Assembly: GCA_961205875.1 (NCBI GenBank)
Contig: OY540810.1
Location: forward strand, 9,982,001-10,046,000
DNA: 64,000 nt
Origin: Sialis fuliginosa
Lineage: Eukaryota > Arthropoda > Insecta > Megaloptera > Sialidae
Direction of reading: 5' to 3'
In this document: in pieces, positions 1-11,949 of the stretch
Numbering within the stretch: the stretch's first letter is position 1
How the letters are laid out: every line of letters begins with the position of its first letter
Position numbers and translations under genes: made by a program
The notes under the pieces: model-generated
Databases searched by the model: none
The model's input: the letters and a program-made list of their open reading frames with translations, nothing else
What the model was told of the DNA's origin: nothing

Positions 1-264
1 GAAAACATGCAATAGATATTAATCTAAGGAAATATGAATACTCTTTCAGAAAATGTAATCTTATAGATGGGTTACTAAAGAAATCTAAGAAATAATGTTA
101 ATTTTATTAATATGTAAAATAATTTTAGACCTGGAGTAGAACACACTTACTATTTAACTACAAATACTAGAACTCTAAAGGTCCTATGAAAATTGGTTAT
201 TTTGTATGAAAAACAAAAACGGTTTAAGTTAAATATTATAAAAACAAAAATTAAATTTAATTAA

Positions 265-400
265 TCCATACTAATATTATGATATACATAAATGCGAAAG
301 TAACACTGTTCGCTTGTTACTTTTTTTACAGAATAACCGCTGAACCGATCTTTATGAAATTTGGCATATTGAACAATGGGTAACAAAAACTGTTATCAGT
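265..400 (+). mobile_element. Helitron-like family A, 5' fragment
   Basis: It starts TCCATACTAATATTAT, passes AAATGCGAAAGTAAC, and continues into CCGCTGAACCGATCTTTATG. The 3' end (CTRRT) is absent. Confidence 0.55.
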
Positions 401-1690
401 TAAATTTTATCAACAATGAATGTAAATTTCCTATAGTCATCTCTCTGATAATAATTCCTATGGAATACAATTTATAGGACATTTTTTTCTTTGTGTACTA
501 ACTACTTTGACTAAATTAGTTGTATTACTTATAAGTATTTGAATTAAAACGTCGCCTTTCTTCTCCGTGCACGGAAAATTTACATTTCTAAATTTATGCA
601 AAAATTACAATTTTTACCTCAAAAAAATATAACTTGCACTTATATATAGTAGTTACTTACTGTGGGATATACATTTTATTTAAAAAAAAACAAGGTTTGT
701 GATTTTTAACAATTACATTCTATAAGCTTGTCTTGTAAATTCAATCGATATTTACTAATTTGTTTTTTCATGTGTAATGAAATATTTCATCCCAGGTTTT
801 CTAGACGTAATTTCATAGTTCACGAACTCAACCACTAGAAAATCTTCTCTAATTAAAAATAAAACTAAACATTGATTTAATTAATATTTTAATTAAAACC
901 TACATTTAATCCAATTAGATATACATTAATTCAATGACTGTATGCATTTTCTGTTCAATTACGTCAATCCAACTGTAAAAAAAACGTGGCTACCAATGTA
1001 AAACAACAGAATAGAGACTCCAGATGGTGTCTGAATAACTTTCTAACTGTAAGTTTGTCTTCTTGTTTAGATATGTAACTCATCGCTAGTTTAAACCTTC
1101 CTCATTTACAGTGTATTGTTGTCGTAGGCAAATTAATATTAAATTTCTTCCAAAGTTATTGTCAAGTTGGAGCGAAAATGAATTTATGTGCTATCAAGTA
1201 TTCTCTACAACTTCTCATGTAAATTATATTATGCTCTAACTTTTGCTCAACCCATTCGATATTTAAGTATCAAATTAAAACGAATACACTGCAAGAAGTT
1301 AAGTAACAGAAGTAACTGGCAATATAGGGTATCTATTCTTTCGGAATAATTATAATTAAAACTTACTTTTTAGAATAAATGGATTTATTAAGTTATATAG
1401 TTTTAACTTAATAAGTATATCCAATACTTGTTGTTTAGAAATTTTTTTACGTTATTAAAATACAAAAATTTCATAAATACTATGTAGATATTTTTAACTT
1501 TTAAAGAAATAAAAACAAACTCATTATATTTTTATTTTAATATAGCATTCTTTCTGCTGAACTTTCTCGTTAAACTAATTTATTTTAAATGACAGAACTC
1601 TGTTCATTGGCCAAAAAAACTTTTTCTGATTTTTGACGTCGAAACAGATTATTAAAACAAAAATTGTAGTTTATCATTTATTCTGTTAAT
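401..1690. other. A+T-rich intergenic, nothing recognised
   Basis: Scanned for open frames, inverted ends and the repeat families listed here. None found beyond homopolymer runs. Confidence 0.5.
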
Positions 1691-1739
1691 CTAAAACAAT
1701 TTTTTACCTCTATCAGGGTGCAACCTTAAAAAAAGTGCT

Positions 1740-2150
1740 GTGTACCTCACCCACATAAGCGCACGTTTTTTTTTTTCATTAACCATGCGAATTAAATAAA
1801 TAAAGTAAACAATTATTAATTTAATAATAATCAAACGTATTATTTTAATACAAAAACCGTATATAATACACGTGGCTTGACACCAACGTAAACTGACTTG
1901 TACGCATGCGTAATTCGTCATCTTTCTCTTATACATTTACTCATCTCTCTCATTCTTACGTATAACTGACGTAAAGTGACTTGTACGCATGGGCTATTCA
2001 TCCATCTTTCTTTTATACATATATCTACTCACGTATGTATATGGACACTTTTCTTAGTGTGTAATCTTTAAAACGTGTTGAATTTTAAAATCTGTCGAGG
2101 TCATTCACTAGTCTCACTAAAGAAGTTTCACTTCAAAAACAAATTCACCT
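1740..2150 (-). repeat. Interspersed repeat family F
   Basis: On the minus strand: GAAGTGAAACTTCTTTAG, then AAAACGTG..TTAAAG and GTACAAGTCACTTTACG blocks, ending AGTTTACG..ATTTAATTCGCATGGTTAATG and the GTGGGTGAGGTACACA tail. Part of the body is duplicated in tandem (two ACTTGTACGCATG blocks). It is the longest of four copies. Confidence 0.6.
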
Positions 2151-2204
2151 CGTTTATCCGGCCTACTCATTACCTCGGATAATCGAGATCTTACTGTACA
2201 TAAA
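2144..2204 (-). mobile_element. pogo-like terminal fragment
   Basis: On the minus strand this starts TACAGTAAGATCTCGATTAT and continues CCGAGGTAATGAG. The CAGTAGGACCTCGATTATCC-type TIR is typical of pogo/Tigger elements. Confidence 0.45.
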
Positions 2205-2344
2205 CGCATAAACTTGTTACAAACACGTTTTGTGTGCTCTTCTGTTGCGAGCTAAAAATTATCAATTGGCCTTTAACAAACAATGAAAGAACATTGCCAC
2301 ATTTCAAATACATATGTACATAAAAAATGATTAAAATTTTCGAA

Positions 2345-2432
2345 TTTTTTATTTCTTCCATGTTATCCGAGTTTTCGTTTATCCGAGATACTTTCTCCTC
2401 ACATTACCTCGGATAATCGAGGTCCTACTGTA
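2345..2432 (-). mobile_element. pogo-like terminal fragment, second copy
   Basis: The minus strand starts TACAGTAGGACCTCGATTAT and has repeated TATCCGAG motifs (as ..CGGATAA.. on that strand) in the next 70 bp. Same orientation as the copy 230 bp upstream, so this is not a TIR pair. Confidence 0.5.
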
Positions 2433-2499
2433 ATAGGTTTATTATATATTAGAACTATGCAGATAATTTTTTTTGCATATGAAAGCACCCATACAATTT

Positions 2500-2580
2500 C
2501 ACGTTTCTAGATCTAGGGGTTTGGGCAGGGTGTTGATGAGACAATCACTCAGGGCTTGTGATGCTATAAATAAATATAAT
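2500..2580 (+). repeat. Interspersed repeat family E, tail
   Basis: TTTCTAGATCTAGGGGTTTG and TGTTGATGAGACAATCACTC recur near 52.32 kb and, diverged, near 11.7-11.9 kb. Confidence 0.5.
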
Positions 2581-3629
2581 TGGGTATAAAACAAACTTTT
2601 ATCTGTTTTATAAGAAATATAATTTGGAACAAAAATAATGTAATTTCTATATTATATAAACTGAACACCAAGCAATATAGAACATAACACAATATATACT
2701 GAAAGAAAAATACTTTTATTCGTATAAAGAACACATTTTTCTGCTTTCGAGAATTTCGTGTCATTAAAATACTTCTCAGCTAAAGTAAAAATTGATCATT
2801 TTATATCGAACTACTATAATGATTTTCTACTGTATATATCCAGAAGTCCAAATTTTATGGCATTTTTTTTAAATAATCTCAATTGTTATACATAAATGTA
2901 TATTTTTTTACATTTATGTTTAAATAATTATTCTCCAGGTTAAAAAAAATAAAGAAACGCCCATGTACTTGAACACGAAAACTAGACAGCCGAACCTGAT
3001 TTAAGAAATTAATTTAAAAACAGTTTAGAATTCATAGCACTTTTTCTTAGAACAAACAGTGCTAGCAATGTAATTTGAAAACCAAAACAAATGCAATAAA
3101 ATCTGAAAAACGTTTAAGCTAAATTTCTTTCCCAAGAATTTATCGTTTCATTTTGAGAGAATTGCAGCTGCAGACAACAAGTTACTTTCAAACTAGGTAA
3201 CAAAAACGATATTGTGCATTCATCTTTCGACAAAATAGATTCCCTTTTTTCTAATAATTATTCATTTCATCTTCCAGCGTCCTAGACATTAATCTAATCA
3301 CAAACTAGAATACAATGCATCGAATTCATGAACTCTGAACTATTGAAAATAATCTTAAAAGCCTAGAAATATATGTTTTTTTCTTCAAAATACAGTGTTA
3401 AAAAATTAAGTAGAAGGTATAGATTTTGACATTAGCGAATAAAATAGTCTTATTGATCGTATGAACATAAAATTTTCGTTTTCCTTTAACTATTTTTGTT
3501 ACAACTGAAGCCAATATTTTATTCTGAGTAAATAAACATAAAAAATATATAAAACAAATTAATTAAAATTGAAAGAGTCAAAATTTTTTGGCATATAATT
3601 TTTATACTAATATTTGAACCAAAAATTTA

Positions 3630-3875
3630 CCTACACGTACTTTTCAAAAAGCTGCCATGGGTGCCACGGATCTTTTAATTCACACCATTTAAAACTGATT
3701 CGAAAAATTCTAAAATTGGCAAGAGTAAACATTTGCTTCTGGTTGTAAGATCATTTTTAAAAGAGCAGGTTTTCTTCCGAGACGAAAATTGATCCTAAAT
3801 ATAAAATTTTATGGAGTTTGTATGTTAAATGAAACCAAAAAAGGATTTCTTGTCCCAAGTCAATTTTTTACCTGT
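3630..3875 (+). repeat. Interspersed repeat family J
   Basis: TTTTCTTCCGAGACGAAAAT, TGATCCTAAATATAAAATTT and TCTGGTTGTAAGATCATTTT are shared in order with the copies at 19.9 and 52.0 kb. Confidence 0.5.
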
Positions 3876-4359
3876 GTACATATATAATAAATTAATAAAT
3901 ACAAAATGATATTTAATAGAAGTTAAAATAAGCAAGTGAACAATAATCACATATTATGTACTATGAGCTTTAGAAGTCGTCTGCCACCAAAGTTCAGAAT
4001 CACTTTCAACAGATTCGAAATATTAGGGCGGAGCTTATATACATAGTTTAAATACTAAAATTGTAAATATCAAATATTTATTACCACAAAATTTACTTAT
4101 ACAATTTTCAGTAGGTTACATAATAATTTATATAATACTATAAACGAAAAGTACTTTATTCAAGCAAATGAGTGTCAAAACATCTTTCTTTGTTTGGTAT
4201 ATAGAGAAATGATTTAAATATTATAATAATCAAAGGAGGAGTCTAATATGTTTGTGATACGTGAATTTGAATGAAAACTGGACGACTACTTCTGCATTTC
4301 ACTGTACGTACACATAAAATATATATTAGTGTGCGCTAATCTCATGTTTCTTCACTAAC

Positions 4360-4560
4360 ACTGGCAACGACGAAGTTTTGACCGCAGACAACCACACGTT
4401 CAGCGACCAATTTCCCTTATTGATGTGACACCGGACTTTAGTGGACGTTATTTATGGCATAGTTTCCTGTACAAACCCGTAATGGACGTGGACAGCTGCA
4501 GATAAAACCGTGGCCCGCGTACTTGTCACTCAACGGTGACCGCAACAAGCCTTGCCTACT
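4360..4560. promoter_or_regulatory. G+C-richer, repeat-poor block (possible conserved non-coding element)
   Basis: A sharp rise in G+C without an open frame or transposon ends. It contains GTGACACCGGACTTTAGTGG and CAGCTGCAGATAAAACCG. The function is inferred only from composition. Confidence 0.25.
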
Positions 4561-4669
4561 ATCCTCCGTGAAAAAAATATTAAGGGATTTTTCTCCACTG
4601 TCTTGTAAACGATATTCTTCTAGAGATTTATTATTGTAATATCACTCCATATTTATTTACTTTAACTAA

Positions 4670-4815
4670 ATAAATATCTATACCTTAACTTCAAGAAAAC
4701 AATGTCATTTGACACGTCTTTCGACTTCACAAAAGTTCTCATCAGGAGCTTAATAATTCCAAACTGGAACTATTGAGCCCCTGATGAGGAATTTTTGTTT
4801 TCTTGTGGTTAAGAT
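4670..4815. repeat. Interrupted inverted repeat with CTGATGA motifs
   Basis: CCTTAACTTCAAGAAAAC and GTTTTCTTGTGGTTAAG flank it. A central hairpin, AGCTTAATAATTCCA/TGGAACTATTGAGC, is bordered on both sides by CTGATGAG (outward facing). The right arm lacks about 30 bp present on the left. Confidence 0.6.
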
Positions 4816-5037
4816 ATATTTAATAAGTTTAAGTGACTAAGAAATCACAGTTTCTCCGTTTCCAGTAGTATCACTGCATGTTATTTTTATTTTGTTATAC
4901 GGTCATATTATGTTTGAAATACATAAATATATGTTACGCCGATTCTTATCGAATTCCAGAATTTGATTAGTCTGTATGATTGATAGTCTATATGTACTGT
5001 GGAAGAGAGATAGTGAGTTAAGAATATATACATATAC

Positions 5038-5544
5038 AAGGTGGCGGCACCAGTCTTTGCAAGGATACCAGTAATGGTACATTTTTAATTAATTGTACTG
5101 AATTAGAAATATATGTTGATATTTGATTACTACTATTTCTGAATATTAATCTATATACATTTAACTGTCTTACAGCGTGATTTGATGACAATCGAAAAAA
5201 TGGTGGAGATTTAAATTAATTATTAGTATAATTTATTAATTAATTATTATATTATCATAGCAACAGCTTTACATTGTTTCAAATTTTACGATTCTTTCTT
5301 TTATATCTTTTGTGTCGTATTACTTATCATTTCGTAATTATTATCAAGTGTCCATCACTGCGTTCTCATTACTGGTTTTACCTTTGCCATTACTGGAGAA
5401 AAAACATGAGCAAAATAAAAGGTTATAATTTAAAAAAACAAACTATATAGATTTCATTTCATGATAATTACAAAAAACAACTCCATTAATCCAAAAAAAT
5501 CGAAAACTTTCTGTTATAGCGGCCATAACTGGTGCCTTTACCTT
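5038..5544 (-). mobile_element. TIR element family G (about 510 bp)
   Basis: The ends AAGGTGGCGGCACCAGTCTT and (complement) AAGGTAAAGGCACCAGTTAT form terminal inverted repeats. The body shares, in reverse order, the ACCAGTAATG, ATGATTACAAAATGATAAGT-type and AGCAAATGCTATGATAATA-type blocks with copies at 42.9 and 58.4 kb. Non-autonomous DNA transposon; superfamily unassigned. Confidence 0.62.
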
Positions 5545-5899
5545 ATATGCTGGTGAAAAATTCCGGGTAGCTCCGTGTTCTGCGTTGTCTTCTTGACGAC
5601 GTTTCGGTCGAATACTATCGGCTATCTTCAGGTCTGGTCTGAACTTAGTTCGACTAGTAACTGTATATATGTATATATTTTTTCATTAGCTGTTGCACAA
5701 TCTTTTGTATGAAATATACTGCGTCGCGAAAAAATTAATGTCACCTTGATTATTTTGAATAAAAAATAAAGCGAAAACGGACCTTTCTTTATATTATCTT
5801 TTTGTCTTAAAATTATGCTCAGATTAACCCCCTTCAATATTGACATTCAATTATAAAGATCCTGTATATTGCCCTTCTGTGAAATATCTTATGCTTTTT

Positions 5900-7350
5900 T
5901 TTGTTTTCAATGTTTATTTTTCAAAATGTACAATTTAAATTTTTTTTTATAAACAGTGCAAAACTGATATTGTAAATAAATTTTATATAATAGTACGGAA
6001 CACTCAAGGTCCAAGTTCAAATATTTTTTGAACGGATGTTTACTCTTGTTATTCTTTTTAACTTTTCGAATTATTTTTGAAACTGTAAATTATAATTTAT
6101 GTTACTTTCATTTTTTTTTTAATTAAGAAACAAGTATAATGTCCTAAAGTTTTTGTATCAATAAAATGAATTTAAATACTATTGTATATAACTAACTACT
6201 AGTTAAAACTACATGAATATATGCATAGTAATAATATAATATTATAACAAATTTAATTTTAATAATCCCGGTACAGTTATGAGTACGAACAAATTAAATG
6301 CCTGTTACAACACAAATAATAGGTTAATTATTTTTCATTTGCAAACATAGAACAGACGATAAAAACGTGTTTTATGTATAAAAAACCACAGGCAAAGTTT
6401 CGAGCAGATTTAAAGTTCTTTTAACTATTTTAATTAAAAAGGAGTGTTTGACGCTAAGTATTGTTCTGTAAAAAGAACCAAGGCATTTAATAAAATGATG
6501 TTAATAGCTTATAAGCGTATACCAAAGTAGGATAGAATTTTACTACATTGCAGCTTAAAACATTTTTTAAACTAAGAACTTGTTCTTGGAATGGATATTA
6601 GTGATACAGATTATATTTTATGGGGTTATTTTAAAGACATGAATTTAATAGCAAATTGTAATGTTAACATTTAATTTTTTTATACAAAATAAAACTATGT
6701 AACTAAAAAACTTATATTTAACATTTTATTAACCATTGAGTGGGGCACCTTATCTCATGACGTATATTTGAGAATTGGAAAATATACTTTTTTATGTTGG
6801 CAATCGATTATTTAAGTATTTGGGAACACTTACAAACAAAAACAATTGTACAAAAATAAAAGTTCAACAAAAACATTTATTGTTAATCAAATACAACCAT
6901 AATTTCATTATTAACATTTATTAAAACAATACTAATTGAAGATATCAGGTCTTAATTTTTAGTGAATGTTCTATACAACAAAATGTTAATTTTCCAGTGT
7001 ATCAACTTAAAAAACGTTTATCTTTATTAGTTATAACAGCTTAAAAAAGTGTGTTTGGCCACTTTAATTATTCAGCGTAGCAGATAAACTATTTTTTTTC
7101 AAAATGGAGTTTTTTTTATAGCGAACAACTTTTATTTACAACTTTTTTTTTGTATAATACTTATTAAGACTGTTATTATTTTATTTTGAACCATGATTTA
7201 CCCATGACGCGGAGAACCAAAATCGGAGAAAAATTACGGTATTATTCTAAACCTTATTTGTAACAAATCCTGTGAGTAGCAAAACTGTACCTTAAAATTC
7301 CTATTTTATGCACTTTTTCGCCTAGATAGCCTGTACTATAAAGCGTTGAA
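5900..7350. other. A+T-rich intergenic, nothing recognised
   Basis: Many stop codons in all frames. No TIR pairs or family blocks identified. Confidence 0.5.
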
Positions 7351-7366
7351 TGTTTTTATTAAATTA

Positions 7367-7680
7367 CTAGCTGACGCAGCAAACGCTGGTCTCGCCAAAA
7401 ATAATTTGTTTAAAAATCAGACCATAGATACACATTTTCGTAAATATGTCGACTTCAGAGTCCATTTTTTATAAAAATATTTTTTCCACGTAACTCACAT
7501 ACGAGTATATTCTAAATATTAGCCAAATCGAACTATAAAAATAAATAAAAATCGACTGGAACACCAAACGAACATATGGTGTGAATATAGCTTCGATACG
7601 TCCAGTGGTTTAGGCATGATGATCTCACAAGCAATGTATAACATGGAAGATATACACATACATTATACATACATATTTAC
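7367..7680 (-). repeat. Helitron-like end, separate family
   Basis: Read on the minus strand the element ends GCGTTTGCTGCGTCAGCTAGT, a terminal hairpin plus CTAGT. The body includes a TACGTCCAGTGGTTTAGGCA block on + at about 7598. There is no coding capacity. Confidence 0.45.
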
Positions 7681-8299
7681 ATATATATGTTTTTATTTTA
7701 TTTTAAAATTAAAATAGTATAAAAAAATTATTTTATTTGATTTTTTTATGAAAACTTTTACATGATGATATGATTATATATTATCAAATACTCTGAATTA
7801 ATTAAGGCTTTATATATTATATAAACCATTCATTAACGAAATGCCCAATTAATTTTGAAATGAATACACCGGTGAATGCAAAAGTAAGGGTGGAAAGTTT
7901 TTTTTTAATAATTCAAATTAAATTATTGATAATATTCATACCCTCATCGATTTATTAATACTAATTAATATTAAATATGAAAAAGTTAATTATATTAAAA
8001 AATCGACGTTTTTATAAAATAAAATAATGTGTTAAATTAACACAATTTTTATTATCTTTTGTGAATTTTTAATATTTAGAACAGCAAAAGTTAAATAAGA
8101 AAGTAATACAAATCTGAAAGAATTTTCTGTTATATCAGATTAAAATAAATAATATTTTTTGTAATTTATGAAAATCCAAAGTCTCAAATTATGTTGTTAA
8201 ATGTCAGAAAAATGAAGTATAATAAACAGGTTTCATTTTGAAAAAATAACATCTTGCTCTTATAGACGTCCACCAAATTAGAAACCAAACAACTTTTAT

Positions 8300-8624
8300 C
8301 AATAAATGCAAAAGTGTTTCTATCCTTCTGTTTCTCTGTCTGTTTACCTTTTCACGGCTAAACCGCTGAACTGATCTTGATGAAATTTGGCAGAGAAGTA
8401 GCTTGAATCCTGAGGAAAGACACAGGCTACTTTGTATTATGAAAATTGTATCACGAAAAATGTATTAGATAAAAAAAATGTGCATGTGACATTTGTTTGT
8501 ACCTGCAACCTTTTTTATCGACTATAGCAGAAATCTGTTTTACCTTACCTTCTTCTACTTCTTCATGGGCGATAGTTTATACCTTACCTAAATTATACGC
8601 GAACCATATACAGCTTCTTATATA
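8300..8624 (+). mobile_element. Helitron-like family A copy, left part (interrupted)
   Basis: It contains the family core AACTGATCTTGATGAAATTT, the 'cttgaatcctgaggaaagacacaggctac' block, and the CTTCTTCATGGG region seen in other copies. The 1.36-kb foldback interrupts the end. Confidence 0.6.
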
Positions 8625-9987
8625 TACAGGGTGTCCCAAGACTGTGTCAAAGTTCAATATTTCATTTATTATAACAAATGGAAGAAAACTTTAAATACAA
8701 AAGTTGTTAGGTTAGACAAGCCGCATATTTTAAAAATAGTTATATTTATATAGGGTGTCCCATAAGTGCGTTACAAATCAAAGTTATGTTTTTTTAAATA
8801 CAATGCGTATATTTTTGATTAATAATCTAAAAGCATTTATTTTTCTGGATATTTTGATATAAGCATGTGTAGGTTTATACTGAGCGGTTTAGAAATTATG
8901 ACCATTCTTGTAAGAAAATTGGGTTATTTTCAACACCTTGTAATTTTCTAATTACAACAAAAAAACTTTTGTTTTCTGCTAAAAATAATTTTGGCATATG
9001 CTCTTTTATTGCGATATTACATCAAACATTTACAAAATTGTATTCTTTGTACAGGGTGTATCAAAACTCTGAACTTAACTTTTTTCAAAATTTTCAAATG
9101 GAACACCCTATATATTTTCACATTTTCGAATTGCCTGTTCAATTCTAAATACATTTTAAAAACTATGTTCTATACCTAAATCCAGCTGTTAAAAAGTTAT
9201 TTGAAGATTTAATTGAATTTGAATGATAGGTCTTAACCGCCGTTGGTGGACATTTTGAACAAAAAAAATTAACTTTTGTGTATCATTTTGTTTATTTAAT
9301 TTCTAGATTTTCATGTTGTTAAAGTTTGTAAGTTCTAGCAAATTGTTTTATGGATAATAATAAAGTTGTATTGTATTTATAAAACATGTTAAGATTTAAA
9401 AAATCTTCAAATAAACTTTTTAACGGCTGGATTTAGGTATAGAACATAGTTTTTAAAATGTATTTAGAATTCAACAGGCAATTCGAAAATGTGAAAATAT
9501 ATAGGGTGTTCCATTTGAAAATTTTGAAAAAAGTTAAGTTCAGAGTTTTGATACACCCTGTACAAAGAATACAATTTTGTAAATGTTTGATGTAATATCG
9601 CAATAAAAGAGCATATGCCAAAATTATTTTTAGCAGAAAACAAAAGTTTTTTTGTTGTAATTAGAAAATTACAAGGTGTTGAAAATAACCCAATTTTCTT
9701 ACAAAAATGGTCATAATTTCTAAACCGCTCAGTATAAACCTACACATGCTTATATCAAAATATCCAGAAAAATAAATGCTTTTAGATTATTAATCAAAAA
9801 TATACGCATTGTATTTAAAAAAACATAACTTTGATTTGTAACGCACTTATGGGACACCCTATATAAATATAACTATTTTTAAAATATGCGGCTTGTCTAA
9901 CCTAACAACTTTTGTATTTAAAGTTTTCTTCCATTTGTTATAATAAATGAAATATTGAACTTTGACACAGTCTTGGGACACCCTGTA
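8625..9987. mobile_element. 1.36-kb foldback element with TACAGGGTGTCCCA ends
   Basis: Two nearly identical inverted arms of roughly 590 bp (about 8625-9212 and 9392-9987) flank a loop of about 180 bp. The outer ends read TACAGGGTGTCCCAAGAC and its complement. Internal copies of AGGGTGT-type motifs at 8752, 9051 and (reversed) 9103 suggest that the arms are built from smaller nested termini. No transposase is encoded. The paired short frames on opposite strands are mirror images of one arm. It sits inside a Helitron copy whose tail resumes at about 9998. Confidence 0.85.
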
Positions 9988-9997
9988 TGTATATATG

Positions 9998-10028
9998 ACG
10001 CGAGTGAAGTCACGGGCAGAGCTAGTAT
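9998..10028 (+). mobile_element. Helitron-like family A copy, 3' tail after the foldback
   Basis: ACGCGAGTGAAGTCACGGGC followed by AGAGCTAGT is the family's terminal hairpin plus CTRRT end. It completes the copy that starts near 8300. Confidence 0.6.
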
Positions 10029-10129
10029 GAAATATTTTTTTCTTAAATATTTAGTTTCAGAAATATTCAGGTGGTAAGTTTGAAAATAAATACACGGCAT
10101 AAACAATTTCATTTCTCTTTGCATAGATC

Positions 10130-10980
10130 TTCAACACGTATTATAAGATTTTATAAAATACAAAATAAATCTATAATTTATTATAAAAAAATATAAAATA
10201 TTGCAATTACATTCTCCAACACAATTTTAGTACAATTTCAATTTCACAAATTCGTATACATTATTTGAGGGTTTCATTTTATTAATTAACACGAAAAAGT
10301 AGTAAATAATTACACTGGATTATAATTAGTGGACAAAAAGAGATGTCAGTTAAAATTAATACCCTTTTGTATTGTTTATTTTTAACTTGTGGATTTTTGT
10401 AATGAGTACTCAAAATAAACAAGGGTAATGATACGTGATAAGCTGCTTTATTAATTATAGTTAATTTACTTCATTACCGTTGTTTTGTAAATAAAGATTG
10501 TGATTTATTTTATTGATTCTATTATATTAAGTGCTTTACTATAATATATATAAGACACTACTCACTACATATGTTATAATTAATTTAGGTAAACATTTCT
10601 AATAATAGACGTTGAAATGAAGTTATGTGATAATATTGATTAGAGTTGATATAATTAATTTAGTTAATCAAATATAACAAGGCTGGTTCAAAAGTCTGCT
10701 GACAATTATATTTGAATTTACATGTATATTAAGTTAATAAATATGCCAGACATACTTCAATGATTGTTTCCTCGTCATATTCGAAAAGTAAGAGGAATAT
10801 CTTTATGTGATCAATTTAGAAAGAACAATTTTTGGTCCCTTATTTCCAAATTTTTATCTTTCCATTTCAGCTCAAAACAAATAATTTTTATTCCGTGTAT
10901 GCCCCCTGAATCCTTACACTCATGAACTACTGAAGTAATCTGACTAGTAGATAATCAATATCGGGTAAAATGTGAGGGGG
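10130..10980. other. A+T-rich intergenic, nothing recognised
   Basis: Lies between the 8.6-kb foldback and the Harbinger-like element. Only short A/T runs. Confidence 0.5.
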
Positions 10981-10992
10981 TGGGGAGTATAA

Positions 10993-11478
10993 GGGTCGAT
11001 CCAGACTATCGAGCTGGTCTCGGTCCGGTCTCGCTTTAATCAAATCTTATGATATTCACATTAACGAGCCGGTATCAGTCAACCAAATCTTATAGTGTTC
11101 ACATTATAGCACAAGTTTAGATCACGCTTTACTCGGGGATCAGTACTAGAATGATCGAAGACGAACTGAAGTTCCTATTCACACTATGGATATAATCCAT
11201 GCCAGGTTCAATCACGCTCTAGTAAAATATTATTCGATACTATACTGTATTGGATCGAGACCTGACCGAAACCTATACTGTGAATTATTTCATTGTTTAT
11301 TGTATATTTATATTTTATTGGAGTGAAACCGATCACACTCCAGTAAAATATTCTTTGCACTATGCTGAGATTGAACCGAGACCTGACCGATACCTATAGT
11401 GTGAATGATTTTATTGTTTATTTATATTTGATTGGAACGAGACCGGTCCGAGACCGGCTCGATAGTCTGGATCGACTC
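10993..11478. mobile_element. PIF/Harbinger-like MITE with TAA target duplication
   Basis: The terminal inverted repeats are about 40 bp and nearly perfect. The left starts GGGTCGATCCAGACTATCGA and the right ends TCGATAGTCTGGATCGACTC. TAA flanks both ends (10990-10992 and 11479-11481); a 3-bp TWA duplication with G-rich termini fits PIF/Harbinger. Inside is a direct repeat of about 118 bp (roughly 11219-11325 and 11339-11440) carrying GAGACCTGACCGA. No transposase is present. Confidence 0.75.
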
Positions 11479-11589
11479 TAAAGATGCATAAAATGATATA
11501 TCTCAATTTGCTGAATTTAGCACGAGAAAGGGCTATGCAATCAATCATTATCGTTTATGTAATTTATAAAATCTAATAACTTTTGTACT

Positions 11590-11940
11590 GTTACCTTTGA
11601 AACCATTTTTAACCCCTAGGGGGGTTATGTTTGAAAAATTTGATATTTGTTTAATATTTTTATTCTAATAGAAAAGAAATTCGCCGTTATATCCGAGGTT
11701 TGGAGCTTTGCATTGATGAGTCAGTCAGTGAATAACAATCTCTTTGGAACAATTAAATATATAAGGGTTGAAATTTGAAATATCACGATACACGTTTATT
11801 TTAATTAGGGGTTGAATTTTGGAAAATTCATTCTTCATAAAAGGAAGAGTTCTATCAAATTTTCAAGTTTATAGATCGAGGTTGGGGTTGGGCATTGATG
11901 AGTCCGGCACTCAGGACTTCTCATTTATATACATATAGAG
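11590..11940 (+). repeat. Interspersed repeat family E, two diverged tails
   Basis: GCATTGATGAGTCAGTCAGT (about 11711) and GGGCATTGATGAGTCCGGCA (about 11890) each follow a GAGGTT.G.G block. A TATACATATAGAGATAGATA terminus follows the second. Confidence 0.45.
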
Positions 11941-11949
11941 ATAGATATG

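Noticed and set aside
8991-9621. Two almost identical 62-codon frames on opposite strands (8991-9179 and 9433-9621)
   Set aside because: They are mirror images produced by the inverted arms of the foldback, with no domain and no start context.
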